NCBI GenBank assembly: GCA_023150805.1 | Contig: JAKLKF010000039.1 | Location: 1 to 56,285, forward strand | DNA from: Myxococcota bacterium | Lineage (GTDB): Bacteria; Myxococcota_A; UBA796; UBA2385 | Direction: 5' to 3' | Length of the DNA: 56,285 nt | In this document: piece by piece, positions 15,993 through 24,384 of the stretch | How positions within the stretch are numbered: position 1 is the first letter of the stretch | Layout of the letters: every line of letters begins with the position of its first letter | Notes under the pieces: model-generated | The model's input: only the letters and a program-made list of their open reading frames with translations | Databases searched by the model: none | Told to the model about the DNA's origin: nothing | Made by a program: the position numbers and the translations under genes

Positions 15993-16011
15993 ACTGCCAA
16001 GGAGGTGAGAC

Positions 16012-16212
16012 GTGCACCTGGAGCAATGGCGCTCCCGCGCCGGCCTGACCCAGAGCGCCCTCGCGGAGCGCGTCGGCGTCGACCCGTCCTACGTGTCCCG
16101 GATCGAGGCCGGCAAGCGCAGGCCGTCCGCCCGCCTGTTCGCTCGGCTCTGCAAGGTGCTGAACGTGTCCTTGCAGGAGCAGAACGAAGCGCTCGAAGCG
16201 ATGGCCGCGTGA
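16012..16212 (+). CDS. Cro-like XRE-family regulator
   Basis: A 66-aa protein that is almost only a helix-turn-helix: MHLEQWRSRAGLTQSALAER, DPSYVSRIEAGKRRPS, FARLCKVLNVSL. GTG start with a near-perfect AAGGAGGTGA 2 bases or more upstream (15999-16008), the strongest ribosome site in the element. First gene of the rightward operon; its stop overlaps the next GTG (GTGA). Together with the divergent regulator it forms a two-repressor switch. Confidence 0.8.
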   Translation: MHLEQWRSRAGLTQSALAERVGVDPSYVSRIEAGKRRPSARLFARLCKVLNVSLQEQNEALEAMAA

Positions 16213-16457
16213 CCGCACGGCGGCTGCTCCTGGTGGACACCTCCGCGCTCGACGAGGCTGAGCGCCAGTCCTTCATGCTGGCCGAGGGGCTGCGCCGCGC
16301 CCAGCATCGCCTGTCGGTGGGGGCCGGCCAGCTTCGCGCGCTGGCCGCCGCATCGGCCGAGGTCGACCTGGACCAGGCCCGGGCCCTCTACGAGCTGGCG
16401 GCCGGCCTTGACCTGGCCGCCGCTGACGCCGCCGAGCTGGTCGAGGGGGGCAGGTAG
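16209..16457 (+). CDS. Small helical protein of the element, unknown function
   Basis: 82 aa, starting at the GTG of a GTGA overlap with the Cro-like gene; the stop (TAG) shares one base with the GTG of the next gene. The sequence is Ala/Leu-rich and predicted all-helical (EAERQSFMLAEGLRRAQHRL, VDLDQARALYELAAGLDL). No family recognised. Its place between the regulator and the replication protein suggests an accessory replication or regulatory role, which is a guess. Confidence 0.45.
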   Translation: MTARRLLLVDTSALDEAERQSFMLAEGLRRAQHRLSVGAGQLRALAAASAEVDLDQARALYELAAGLDLAAADAAELVEGGR

Positions 16458-17755
16458 TGGTCTCGGCAGAGCCCTCCTCGTCGCCACGGGGCCCGGACAA
16501 GCGGGCCCCTCGGTCCATGAAGGGGGAGGTGCCCCCGCTGCCGCGAGTGGAGACGCCGCCGCTGCGCGTGCAGGCGGTGCGCAAGTCCATCTCCCTGGCC
16601 CACCTGCCGGCCTGCGAGAAGAACCTGCTCCGGGTCCTGGTCGAGGTCGTGGACTGGACCACCTGGTCCTGCCCGATCACCGAGCAGACCGAGGGTGGGG
16701 TCAGCATGGAGTACTTGGGCGTGCAGGCCGGTTGGACGGGCCGGCGACGCGCCCAGATGGTGATGCGCCGCCTGGAGGCGCGCCATGTAGTCGTCACCGT
16801 CCACCGCGGCTGGCAGACCAACTACTATCGGCTCGACGTCGAGCGCATCAGCCAGCTCGGGGCGACGGGCGCCGAGGACCGCCGTCGCCACCTGGAGGAG
16901 CGGCGGGCGCGCAAGGCGGCCGTCCAGGCCGCGGTCGCCCCGTCGCCGCAGCTCCCGCTGATCGACTCGGCGCCTCCCGCGCCCAAGGCGCGGCCGGTCG
17001 CGGGCTCGGACACCGCCGGCGCCGCGACGGCCTCGCAGGCAGCAGCACCCGCCGCCCCCTCGGCTGCTGCGCCGACCTGGGCCGAGGAGCTGGGACAGCG
17101 GCACACCATGCCCAGCGCCGTCGTGGCGGGTGCGGTGCGCCAGGCGCTGGAGGGGGCCTTCGGCGCGGAGGGCGCCGCGCGCCGGATGTCTGGCGGCGAT
17201 GACGCCAAGCGCGTGCTGGACCGCTGGCTGCGCGACGGGCGCCCGGCGGACCTGGAGGGTTACGGCATCGAGGTCGGGCGGGACCTGGCGGCGCTGGCCA
17301 CTTGCGAAGCGCAGGGTGTGCGCGCCCTGCGGGCCCGGGGCCAGCACCGCGACCTGCGCTACCTGTTCCGCGCCTCGAACTGGCCCCGGGTGCGAGAGCT
17401 GGCCTGGGCGCACCGGGCCCGGGAGTGTGGGTGCTCGGCGCGCCAGGTCGCCGCCCCCGATGCCTGGGCCGAGCGACTTCCGGATCCGGGCCTGTTGCTG
17501 CAGGAGGGGGCCCGTACGCGGGTCTTCGACGGGCCGGTCACCATGGCCACCTGGGACCAGGCGATGGCCAAGGTCCGAGAGCGAGCGCCCCACGCTGCCT
17601 CGATGCTGGAGAGCGTGGTTCCGGCCGGCCACGAAGCGGGGGTGTTCTGGCTGGCCGCGCTCAGCCGCTTCCACGTCGAGTACATCGTCGAGCACTACGC
17701 GCACCTGCTCGCCGAGCTGCTCGGGCCCTTCGGCCTGGTCTACCCGAGGGGCTGA
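16457..17755 (+). CDS. Replication-initiator-like protein: winged helix plus DnaA-domain-I-like C-terminus
   Basis: 432 aa. Residues about 50-130 (CEKNLLRVLVEVVDW, YLGVQAGWTGRRRAQMVMRR, VTVHRGWQTNYYRL) form a winged helix of the type found in phage and plasmid replication initiators. A long Ala/Pro linker (155-205) follows, then a helical region (210-345). The last 75 residues (WDQAMAKVRERA, GVFWLAALSRFHVEYIVEHY, LLAELLGPFG) match the layout of DnaA N-terminal domain I, a DnaB/DnaA contact module. No ATPase motif. Probably recruits host replication factors to an element origin; the hairpin-rich region at 18.5 kb is the candidate. Confidence 0.6.
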   Translation: MVSAEPSSSPRGPDKRAPRSMKGEVPPLPRVETPPLRVQAVRKSISLAHLPACEKNLLRVLVEVVDWTTWSCPITEQTEGGVSMEYLGVQAGWTGRRRAQMVMRRLEARHVVVTVHRGWQTNYYRLDVERISQLGATGAEDRRRHLEERRARKAAVQAAVAPSPQLPLIDSAPPAPKARPVAGSDTAGAATASQAAAPAAPSAAAPTWAEELGQRHTMPSAVVAGAVRQALEGAFGAEGAARRMSGGDDAKRVLDRWLRDGRPADLEGYGIEVGRDLAALATCEAQGVRALRARGQHRDLRYLFRASNWPRVRELAWAHRARECGCSARQVAAPDAWAERLPDPGLLLQEGARTRVFDGPVTMATWDQAMAKVRERAPHAASMLESVVPAGHEAGVFWLAALSRFHVEYIVEHYAHLLAELLGPFGLVYPRG

Positions 17756-17756
17756 G

Positions 17757-18326
17757 GTGGCGCGGCGGGCCCACCTCGACGCCGTCGACCTGCGCCTGCT
17801 GGCCCTCGCCGGTGCATCCGTGCTTGGCCTGCCTGTCGAGGACCTGGTCGACGTCGCCGGCCTGCCCGCCTCCGTCGTGCGCCCGCGTGTCGTCCACCTG
17901 CGGCGGCTAGGCCTGGTTCTGCCGTCGAAGGTCCGCCTGGGGGCGCACGCCAGCCGGATCCACGCCGAGGACTGGCCCTTCTGGCGCCTGCCTGCCGTCC
18001 TCGATGCCATCCACCTGGTGCGCTTCATCCAGGACGGCGGCGAGGCCGACGCCGACGAGCTGGCCCGGCGGGCAGCGGCCGAAGGGTGGCACACGGCCGT
18101 CGCCGGCAACGGGCGTCCGTCGGGCACCTTCCTGCGCGCCCTCGACGAGGCCATCGACTCCGGCTGGTTGACCGGACCCAGCGACGTGCTGGTCAGCTTG
18201 ACCGGGATCGAGCGGGTCCAGGCCGACCCTGCGGCCCGTGCGGTGCTGGTCGCCCGTCAGCATGAGCTGGCCGACCTGCTCCAGGCCACCACGGCCTGGC
18301 TCTCGACGACCGCCGCAGCCCGGTAG
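17757..18326 (+). CDS. Winged-helix protein of the element
   Basis: 189 aa, GTG start one base after the stop of the replication-like gene. Residues about 10-60 (LRLLALAGASVLGLPVEDLV, ASVVRPRVVHLRRLGLVLPS) read as a winged helix. A second helical repeat follows (PAVLDAIHLVRFIQDGGEAD, GTFLRALDEAIDSGWL). The pairing of an HTH protein behind an initiator is common in phage and plasmid replication cassettes. Last gene before 1 kb of non-coding DNA. Confidence 0.5.
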   Translation: MARRAHLDAVDLRLLALAGASVLGLPVEDLVDVAGLPASVVRPRVVHLRRLGLVLPSKVRLGAHASRIHAEDWPFWRLPAVLDAIHLVRFIQDGGEADADELARRAAAEGWHTAVAGNGRPSGTFLRALDEAIDSGWLTGPSDVLVSLTGIERVQADPAARAVLVARQHELADLLQATTAWLSTTAAAR

Positions 18327-18536
18327 CCGAGCGACGGAGACGCCCCGACCATGCGGATCCGCGGCGGGCCGAGGGGGCGATCACTTTGCGCGGCGATCCT
18401 TGGGCGCAGGATGTCTGGGATGTCGCGCGCTGGTCGCTTCGCGCCGATCCGCCACCTCCTGATCGGCCTAGACTCCCCCCCACCCCCCGCCGATCCCCAC
18501 GGCAGGAGAGGCGGTCGCGCCCGACGGGCGCGCAGC

Positions 18537-18652
18537 GGGCCCCAAGTGCGCGCAGAGCGCGCGGGGGCCCACAAGGACGCGGCCGGTGGCCGCGCACGGG
18601 GCCCCTGTGCGCGCAAGGCGCGCGGGCCCCTCAGCGGGGGGCAGTGCCCCCC
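18537..18652. repeat. Cluster of stacked G+C hairpins, candidate origin or structured RNA
   Basis: Three strong hairpins lie in 116 bp. The first (18537-18570) nests GCGCGC-aga-GCGCGC inside GGGCCCC/GGGGCCC arms. A near-copy (18598-18630) nests GCGCGC-aag-GCGCGC inside the same arms. The third (18636-18652) is GGGGGGCA-g-TGCCCCCC. They lie 200 bp behind the replication-like cassette. An origin, a transfer origin or tandem terminators would all fit. Confidence 0.5.
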
Positions 18653-18854
18653 TGCGCCCCCCGAGCGCGCTCCGCGCGGCTTCTGGGGAGGGTGGAGGCC
18701 GGCCCGGCCGGCCCGGCGGGCGCCTGGCTCGGCCGGGATCGGGGCGACGGCGCCGGCGAGCGGCCGTCGGCGGCGGGCACGGCAGGGCCGGCCGACTGAG
18801 CGACCCGGGCCAGGCGGGCGCCGGGTGGCGGTCGACCTGGCCGAGACTCCCCGA

Positions 18855-18931
18855 GGTGGAGCTGGTGGACCCGGCGCACCGGGGACCGGGGCCGGCCGCG
18901 GGCGCGGTGTTCTGGCAACATCGGGCGGAAT
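18855..18931. repeat. 77-bp imperfect direct repeat, unit 1
   Basis: Aligns without gaps to 18971-19047. The last 22 bp (18910-18931, core TTCTGGCAACATCGGG) are identical; the first 23 bp are mostly identical; the middle has diverged. Read on the plus strand both units give V-E-x-V-D...F-W-Q-H-R-A-E, but the units are in different frames relative to each other (offset 116 bp), so they are not one repeat protein. Confidence 0.6.
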
Positions 18932-18970
18932 GGGGCCCCGCCGGGCGTCGGGTGCGAGCAGCTCGGCCGC

Positions 18971-19047
18971 GGTGGAGCGGGTCGACCAGGCGCTGGCGCC
19001 ACCGAGCGCGGTCTCGGGCGCGCGGTTCTGGCAACATCGGGCGGAAT
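18971..19047. repeat. 77-bp imperfect direct repeat, unit 2
   Basis: Second copy, offset 116 bp from unit 1, with the same gap-free alignment. The conserved 22-bp end is at 19026-19047. The units may be binding sites, duplicated gene ends or recombination scars. Confidence 0.6.
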
Positions 19048-19249
19048 CGGCGCGGTGCGGCGCAGGCGGGCCGCCGGCGACCGGGGCTGGCAACGCTTCC
19101 ACGGCCAGGCCGTGGCGAGGCAAGGTCCCGGGGGGTGCTGCCGGTCGGGGGGGAACACCGACAGCACCCGCACCCGGGACCGGGGAGGTGTACCCTCGGC
19201 GGTGCCTGGGCGGAAGGTGGGGGATCTCCGGGTGGTGGGCGGCTCACCA

Positions 19250-19271
19250 GGTGTTTTCACTTGCTGAAACG
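19250..19271 (-). repeat. Dispersed palindromic repeat, copy A
   Basis: On the minus strand it reads CGTTTCA-GCAAG-TGAAAACACC, matching copies at 23614 and 37525 over the GTTT...GTGAAAACACC core. It lies 66 bp before the start of the Bor-like lipoprotein gene, in opposite orientation to the other two copies. Confidence 0.55.
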
Positions 19272-19337
19272 CCCTGGATCTCCACCTCGACCTCTGCGAC
19301 GGTGACCGTGCTCCATCCCGGAGCCCTGGAGGTTGCG

Positions 19338-19706
19338 ATGAAGTCGAAGTCCGCGATCCTGGTCCTGGCCCTCGCCCTGCTCAGCGGCTGCTACACCGTG
19401 AAGTTCAAGGGGGTCGACGCCGCCGGCGATCCCGGCGGGGAGAGCTTCCACCAGTGGACCCACAGCCTGTTCTGGGGCCTGGTCCCCCTGGGCCGGGTCA
19501 ACATCGACCAGTGCGGCCAGGCTGGCATCAAGCGCATGAAGTCGCAGATCGGGGGCCTGGGCCTGCTGGGCTACGCGCTGACCGGCGGCATCTGGACGCC
19601 GATGCACGTCAAGGTCACCTGCGCCCGGCCCGGCGTCGCCGCGGCCGAGAGCGAGGGCGCGCTCGAGGACGGCACGGTCACCGACGGCTGGCCGGACGGG
19701 CTGTAG
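19338..19706 (+). CDS. Bor/Iss-like lipoprotein
   Basis: 122 aa, ATG with GGAGG 5 bases upstream. Signal peptide with lipobox LLSGC. The mature part has the Bor pattern: an early HQWTHSLFWGLVPLGRVN segment (where Bor has ITHHFFVSGIG), a Cys in the middle, and GLLGYALTGGIWTPMHVKVTC at the end, matching GLLGFITLGIYTPLEARVYC-type ends of lambda Bor. Bor and Iss are outer-membrane lipoproteins linked to serum survival; the function here is unknown. A C-terminal tail of 25 residues is extra. Confidence 0.7.
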   Translation: MKSKSAILVLALALLSGCYTVKFKGVDAAGDPGGESFHQWTHSLFWGLVPLGRVNIDQCGQAGIKRMKSQIGGLGLLGYALTGGIWTPMHVKVTCARPGVAAAESEGALEDGTVTDGWPDGL

Positions 19707-19804
19707 GGGCGGGACAACGTAGGCAAAGCGGTAGTGGTATGCTGATACTCGCCGGGGACGGTCCCTTCGAGTTCTGGGCCTGTACCCACACCCAAGGAGG
19801 CCAC

Positions 19805-21001
<1,197 letters not shown>

Positions 21002-21008
21002 GCCTGCC

Positions 21009-22379
21009 CTACTGCCCCTCCCACCCCGGGGTGGTCACCTCGGTCACGCCCAGGCGCCGCGCCTCGCGCAGGCCGGACATCACGGCGGCGTGGGCGTTGC
21101 CGTACATCGTCGAGACCGTGCCCTCGCCCGCGAAGAGCAGCCGGTCCCCCTCCGGCTCGGCCAGGGTGGAGATATCCGATGGCGACGCGCCCGGCGGCAG
21201 GTAGACGTAGCTGCCCAGGCTGAAGGGATCGCTCGTCCAGCGTGTCACCTGGCTGGCCACCGGCGCGGGGATCGCACGCCCCTCGATCTCGGCCAGCACG
21301 TCGAGCGCGCCCTGGACGATCTGCTCATCCGTCCAGCCCGCCTGCACCTGTCGTGCAAAGCGGCCACCGTACAGGCCGACCAGGACCGGCTGGCCCGTCA
21401 GCTCCGACAGGTCGTAGAACTCCGGGAAGGCGCCGCCCAGGTCGGCGGCGACGTACTCCATGCAGCCCGTCCACCATTGCTCCTCGAAGCGCAGGACCAC
21501 CTTCTCCAGGTTGCCCATGTCCAGCCGCTCCAGCGCGGACCGGCGCGCATCCGACAGCGCCGGTGTGAAGGTGATGGCGCCCGCCCGCAGCACCCCGACC
21601 GGCACCGTCACGATGACGTGCGTGCCCTGCAGCGTCTCTCCCCCCGCGTCCAGCTCCACGCCCTCGTCCTCCCAGCGCACCGCCGAGACCGGCTGCGACA
21701 GCCGGACGTCCAGGCCCTCGGCCAGCGCGTCCACGACCAGGCCGTAGCCGCCCACCGGGAAGTGGTCGCCGCCCGACAGCTCCTCCTCGTCCCAGAAGTG
21801 CGCCAGGCCCGTCTGGTCCACGGGGCTGCCATAGGTCAGCTCCACCATCCACTGGTCGATGGCGTGGGTCGCCAGGCGGGCGTCCAGGCCGGTCAGCCCC
21901 TCCTGCGCCACCCACAGCGCCCGCGCCTGGTCCACAGGGACGTCTCCCAGCTGCGCCTTCATGCTGGCCAGGTCCCGCTCGAAGCCGGTCGTCGCCTGGT
22001 CCATCGCGTCCCACTCGCGGTCGCCCAGCGCCCGGCCCTGCTCCGCGTCGTACAGCGTGCTCCAAGGGAGCTGGTCGCGGACCACGTCCAGGCCCTGCGC
22101 GGCGGCGAAGCTCGCCACCGGGTTGTCCTGCGTCCCGTGCAGCCAGGCCGCACCCAGGTCCACCGCGGCTCCGTCCACGTCCGCGGTCCAAGTGCGCCCG
22201 CCCAGCCGGTCGCGCGCCTCGAGGACGGTCACCTCCACCCCGGCGTCGTGCAGCACGCGGGCGGCGGTCAAGCCGGCCAGGCCGGCGCCGACCACCAGGA
22301 CGTGGGTGTCCGGGTCGGCGGCGGGGCCCGTGGTGGAGGTGGAGGGGGAGCAGGCCAGGAGGAGGAGGAGGGGGAGCAT
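21009..22379 (-). CDS. FAD-dependent amine oxidase, lipoprotein form
   Basis: 456 aa. Lipobox LLLAC (Cys10) directly after a very short signal, then the dinucleotide-binding VLVVGAGLAGLTAARVL, the GG motif region (EARDRLGGRTWT), and the C-terminal FAD motif (RLLFAGEGTVSTMYGNAHAAVMSG). These define the flavin monoamine oxidase/polyamine oxidase family, which oxidises primary or secondary amines. A lipidated, exported form is uncommon because flavoproteins of this type usually leave by the Tat route. Divergent from the glycosyltransferase gene. The ATG at 22379 fits the signal peptide; longer upstream frames are non-coding. Confidence 0.85.
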   Translation of the reverse strand: MLPLLLLLACSPSTSTTGPAADPDTHVLVVGAGLAGLTAARVLHDAGVEVTVLEARDRLGGRTWTADVDGAAVDLGAAWLHGTQDNPVASFAAAQGLDVVRDQLPWSTLYDAEQGRALGDREWDAMDQATTGFERDLASMKAQLGDVPVDQARALWVAQEGLTGLDARLATHAIDQWMVELTYGSPVDQTGLAHFWDEEELSGGDHFPVGGYGLVVDALAEGLDVRLSQPVSAVRWEDEGVELDAGGETLQGTHVIVTVPVGVLRAGAITFTPALSDARRSALERLDMGNLEKVVLRFEEQWWTGCMEYVAADLGGAFPEFYDLSELTGQPVLVGLYGGRFARQVQAGWTDEQIVQGALDVLAEIEGRAIPAPVASQVTRWTSDPFSLGSYVYLPPGASPSDISTLAEPEGDRLLFAGEGTVSTMYGNAHAAVMSGLREARRLGVTEVTTPGWEGQ

Positions 22380-22428
22380 GGGCGAGGGATAGCCGATGCG
22401 CGGGGGCGGGCGCGAGCAGATCTCGGAG

Positions 22429-22434
22429 TAGGCT
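22429..22434 (+). promoter_or_regulatory. -10-like TAGGCT box before the glycosyltransferase gene
   Basis: TAGGCT ends 8 bases before the ATG at 22443, so a transcript would be leaderless or nearly so. No Shine-Dalgarno sequence is visible. It follows the same pattern as the TAGGAT boxes at 45500, 46636 and 48039. Confidence 0.4.
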
Positions 22435-22442
22435 CCCTGGCG

Positions 22443-23606
22443 ATGAGGGTCCTGCTCGCCAGCTTCGGCACCCACGGCGATCTCCGCCCCTTCGCCGCCC
22501 TGGCCCTGGCGCTGCGGCGGGCCGGCCACCGCGCCCACCTGGCCGGTCCCCCCGACCACCGCGCGTGGATCGAGGCCCTCGGCCTGCCCTACACCCGCGT
22601 CGGCGACCCCTACGACGCGCTGATGGCCGAGCTCCAGGCCAGCCCCGCCCGCGCCGGCGCCGCCATGGCGCGGCAGGTGCCCGCCCAGCTCGACGCCCTG
22701 GCGCCCCTGGTCGAGGACGCCGACCTGGTCCTCTCCGGCTCGATGGAGTTCGCCACCCCCACCCTCTGCGAGCGCGCGGAGCGGCCTCGCCGGGCCATCC
22801 TGCTCTCCCCCGCCTTCGTGCCCGCGCCCTCCCAGCCCATGCCGTTCCTGCCCTGGCGCGGCCTGCCTGCCTGGTGCAACCGCCTGAGCTGGTGGCTGTC
22901 CGACAAGGCCAGCGCCGCCACGCTCCTGCCGCCGCTGGCCCGGGCCCGGCAGCGCTGGGGCCTGCCCCCCGTGCAGAGCGCATCGGGCCACGTGCTCGGC
23001 GCCGAGGTCCTGCTGCCCTTCCCCGCCGCCCTTGCCACGGTGGAGGCCCCGGACGTCCCGGTGCGCCACCTGCCCCCCTGGCTGCTCGACGACGAGGCGC
23101 CCCTGCCCGACGACGTCGAGGAGCACCTCGCCACCGGCGCGCCCCCCGTGCTGTGGACCCTCGGCAGCATGCCCGGGCCCGACCCCGCCCTGTGCGTCGC
23201 CGCCTGCCGGCAGCTCGGCCTGCGGGCCCTGGTCCACGGGCCCACCGCGGTCGACGGGGCCCTGAGCTGGTCCGGGCCCCTGCCCCACGCCCGCCTGCTG
23301 CCGCGCTGCGCCGCCGTCGTCCACCACGGCGGCGCCGGCACCCTCCTCACCGCCACCCGCGCCCGCCGACCCCAGGTCCTGCTGCCCATGGTCGCCGACC
23401 AGCACCTGCACGCCGCCCTGGTCGCGCGCCACGGCCTGGGCACCGCCGTCGCCCGGCGGGGCCTCACCGCCGACCGCCTGGCTCGCGCGCTGGAGCGGGC
23501 CCTGGGGAGCCGGGACGAGGACCTGGCCCGCGGGGCGGCGGCCGTGGCGGGTGCGGGGGCGGACGCGGCGGTGGGGGTTGTGGAGGAGGTGGCGGGGAGG
23601 GGGTGA
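22443..23606 (+). CDS. GT1-family glycosyltransferase (MGT/sterol glucosyltransferase type)
   Basis: 387 aa with the GT-B fold. The N-terminus has the acceptor-domain start (RVLLASFGTHGDLRPFAALALAL); the C-terminal donor domain has WTLGSMPG and the nucleotide-sugar motif VVHHGGAGTLLTATRARRPQ followed by PMVADQ. Related enzymes glycosylate sterols, rhamnolipid precursors or macrolides with NDP-sugars. Acceptor unknown. Starts 64 bp from the divergent amine oxidase gene; ends 7 bp before copy B of the palindromic repeat. Confidence 0.88.
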   Translation: MRVLLASFGTHGDLRPFAALALALRRAGHRAHLAGPPDHRAWIEALGLPYTRVGDPYDALMAELQASPARAGAAMARQVPAQLDALAPLVEDADLVLSGSMEFATPTLCERAERPRRAILLSPAFVPAPSQPMPFLPWRGLPAWCNRLSWWLSDKASAATLLPPLARARQRWGLPPVQSASGHVLGAEVLLPFPAALATVEAPDVPVRHLPPWLLDDEAPLPDDVEEHLATGAPPVLWTLGSMPGPDPALCVAACRQLGLRALVHGPTAVDGALSWSGPLPHARLLPRCAAVVHHGGAGTLLTATRARRPQVLLPMVADQHLHAALVARHGLGTAVARRGLTADRLARALERALGSRDEDLARGAAAVAGAGADAAVGVVEEVAGRG

Positions 23607-23613
23607 GGGGGCT

Positions 23614-23635
23614 GTTTTCAGGATGTGAAAACACC
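23614..23635 (+). repeat. Dispersed palindromic repeat, copy B
   Basis: GTTTTCA-GGATG-TGAAAAC is a perfect 7-bp inverted repeat with a 5-base loop, followed by ACC. It lies directly behind the glycosyltransferase stop and 95 bp before the first gene of the seven-gene operon. It may act as a terminator hairpin, an operator, or a mobile REP-like repeat. Confidence 0.55.
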
Positions 23636-23730
23636 GGGTGGGGGACGAAGGGACGGGGGCGGGTTCGAGGAAGTCTGTCCGGCCCCCCGGGCGCCGTGCG
23701 TCCAGGAAGCAACACCCAGGAGCCCCGTTC

Positions 23731-24384
23731 ATGAGCCGTCTCAAGGAGTTCACCACCCAGGCCGCCCGCCCGCTGCCCGTCATCCTGCTCGCCGACGTGT
23801 CGGGCAGCATGGGCGTGGACGGGAAGATCCAGGCCCTCAACCACGCCGTGCGCGAGATGATCGAGGCGTTTCAGGACGAGTCCGACCTGCGCGCCGAGAT
23901 CCACGTCTCCGTCATCACCTTCGGCGGACAGTCCCACGTCCACCTGCCCCTCGGCCCGGCCCGTGACGCCTCGTGGACCGACCTCGGGGCCAGCGGCGGC
24001 ACGCCGATGGGCGCGGCCTTCGACCTGGCCCGCCAGATGGTCGAGGACAAGGCGGCCGTGCCGGGCCGCGCCTTCCGCCCGACCCTCGTCCTCGTCTCCG
24101 ACGGCCAGCCGACCGACGCCTGGCAGCAGCCGCTCCAGGCGCTCCTCGGCAGCGAGCGCGGCGGCAAGGCGTTCCGCATGGCCCTCGCCATCGGCGCGGA
24201 CGCCGACCACACGGTCCTCCAGGCGTTCCTCGCCGACCCGGAGTCGCGCGTCTACCGCGCCGACGAGGCCCGTCAGATCCGCCAGTTCTTCCAGCTCGTC
24301 ACCATGAGCGTGTCGGCGCGCTCGCGCAGCGCGAACCCGAACAGCACGCCCCCGGCGCTGCCGAACGACGGCTGGGACCTGTAG
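23731..24384 (+). CDS. vWA-domain protein, TerY type (first gene of defense-like operon)
   Basis: 217 aa, nearly one von Willebrand A domain. The metal-ion-dependent adhesion site is complete: D22-V-S24-G-S26, Thr91 (GGTPMG) and Asp124 (VSDGQPTD). Length and motif layout match TerY of tellurium-resistance-type operons, which acts in the cytoplasm as a metal-dependent interaction partner. The PP2C gene starts inside its stop codon (TAGTG) and the kinase gene follows, giving the TerY-P triad known from comparative genomics of Ter and restriction-like systems. Leucine codons are mainly CTC, unlike the CTG-rich flanks. Confidence 0.88.
   Translation: MSRLKEFTTQAARPLPVILLADVSGSMGVDGKIQALNHAVREMIEAFQDESDLRAEIHVSVITFGGQSHVHLPLGPARDASWTDLGASGGTPMGAAFDLARQMVEDKAAVPGRAFRPTLVLVSDGQPTDAWQQPLQALLGSERGGKAFRMALAIGADADHTVLQAFLADPESRVYRADEARQIRQFFQLVTMSVSARSRSANPNSTPPALPNDGWDL

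Larger units (their letters stand above)
18327..19337. other. 1-kb region without a supported gene
   Basis: Open frames exist on both strands but are low-complexity Arg/Pro/Gly/Ala readings typical of very G+C-rich non-coding DNA. The region holds a cluster of strong hairpins (18537-18652), a 77-bp direct repeat (18855 and 18971), and one copy of a dispersed palindromic repeat (19250-19271). It probably contains the right end of the integrative element and perhaps its origin. Confidence 0.6.

Noticed and set aside
18351..19706. Long Arg/Pro/Gly-rich open frames on both strands in the 18.3-19.3 kb gap
   Set aside because: They lack domains, ribosome sites and stop-start coupling, and read like chance frames in G+C-rich DNA. 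Only the last part (19338-19706) is a real gene with its own ribosome site and signal peptide.
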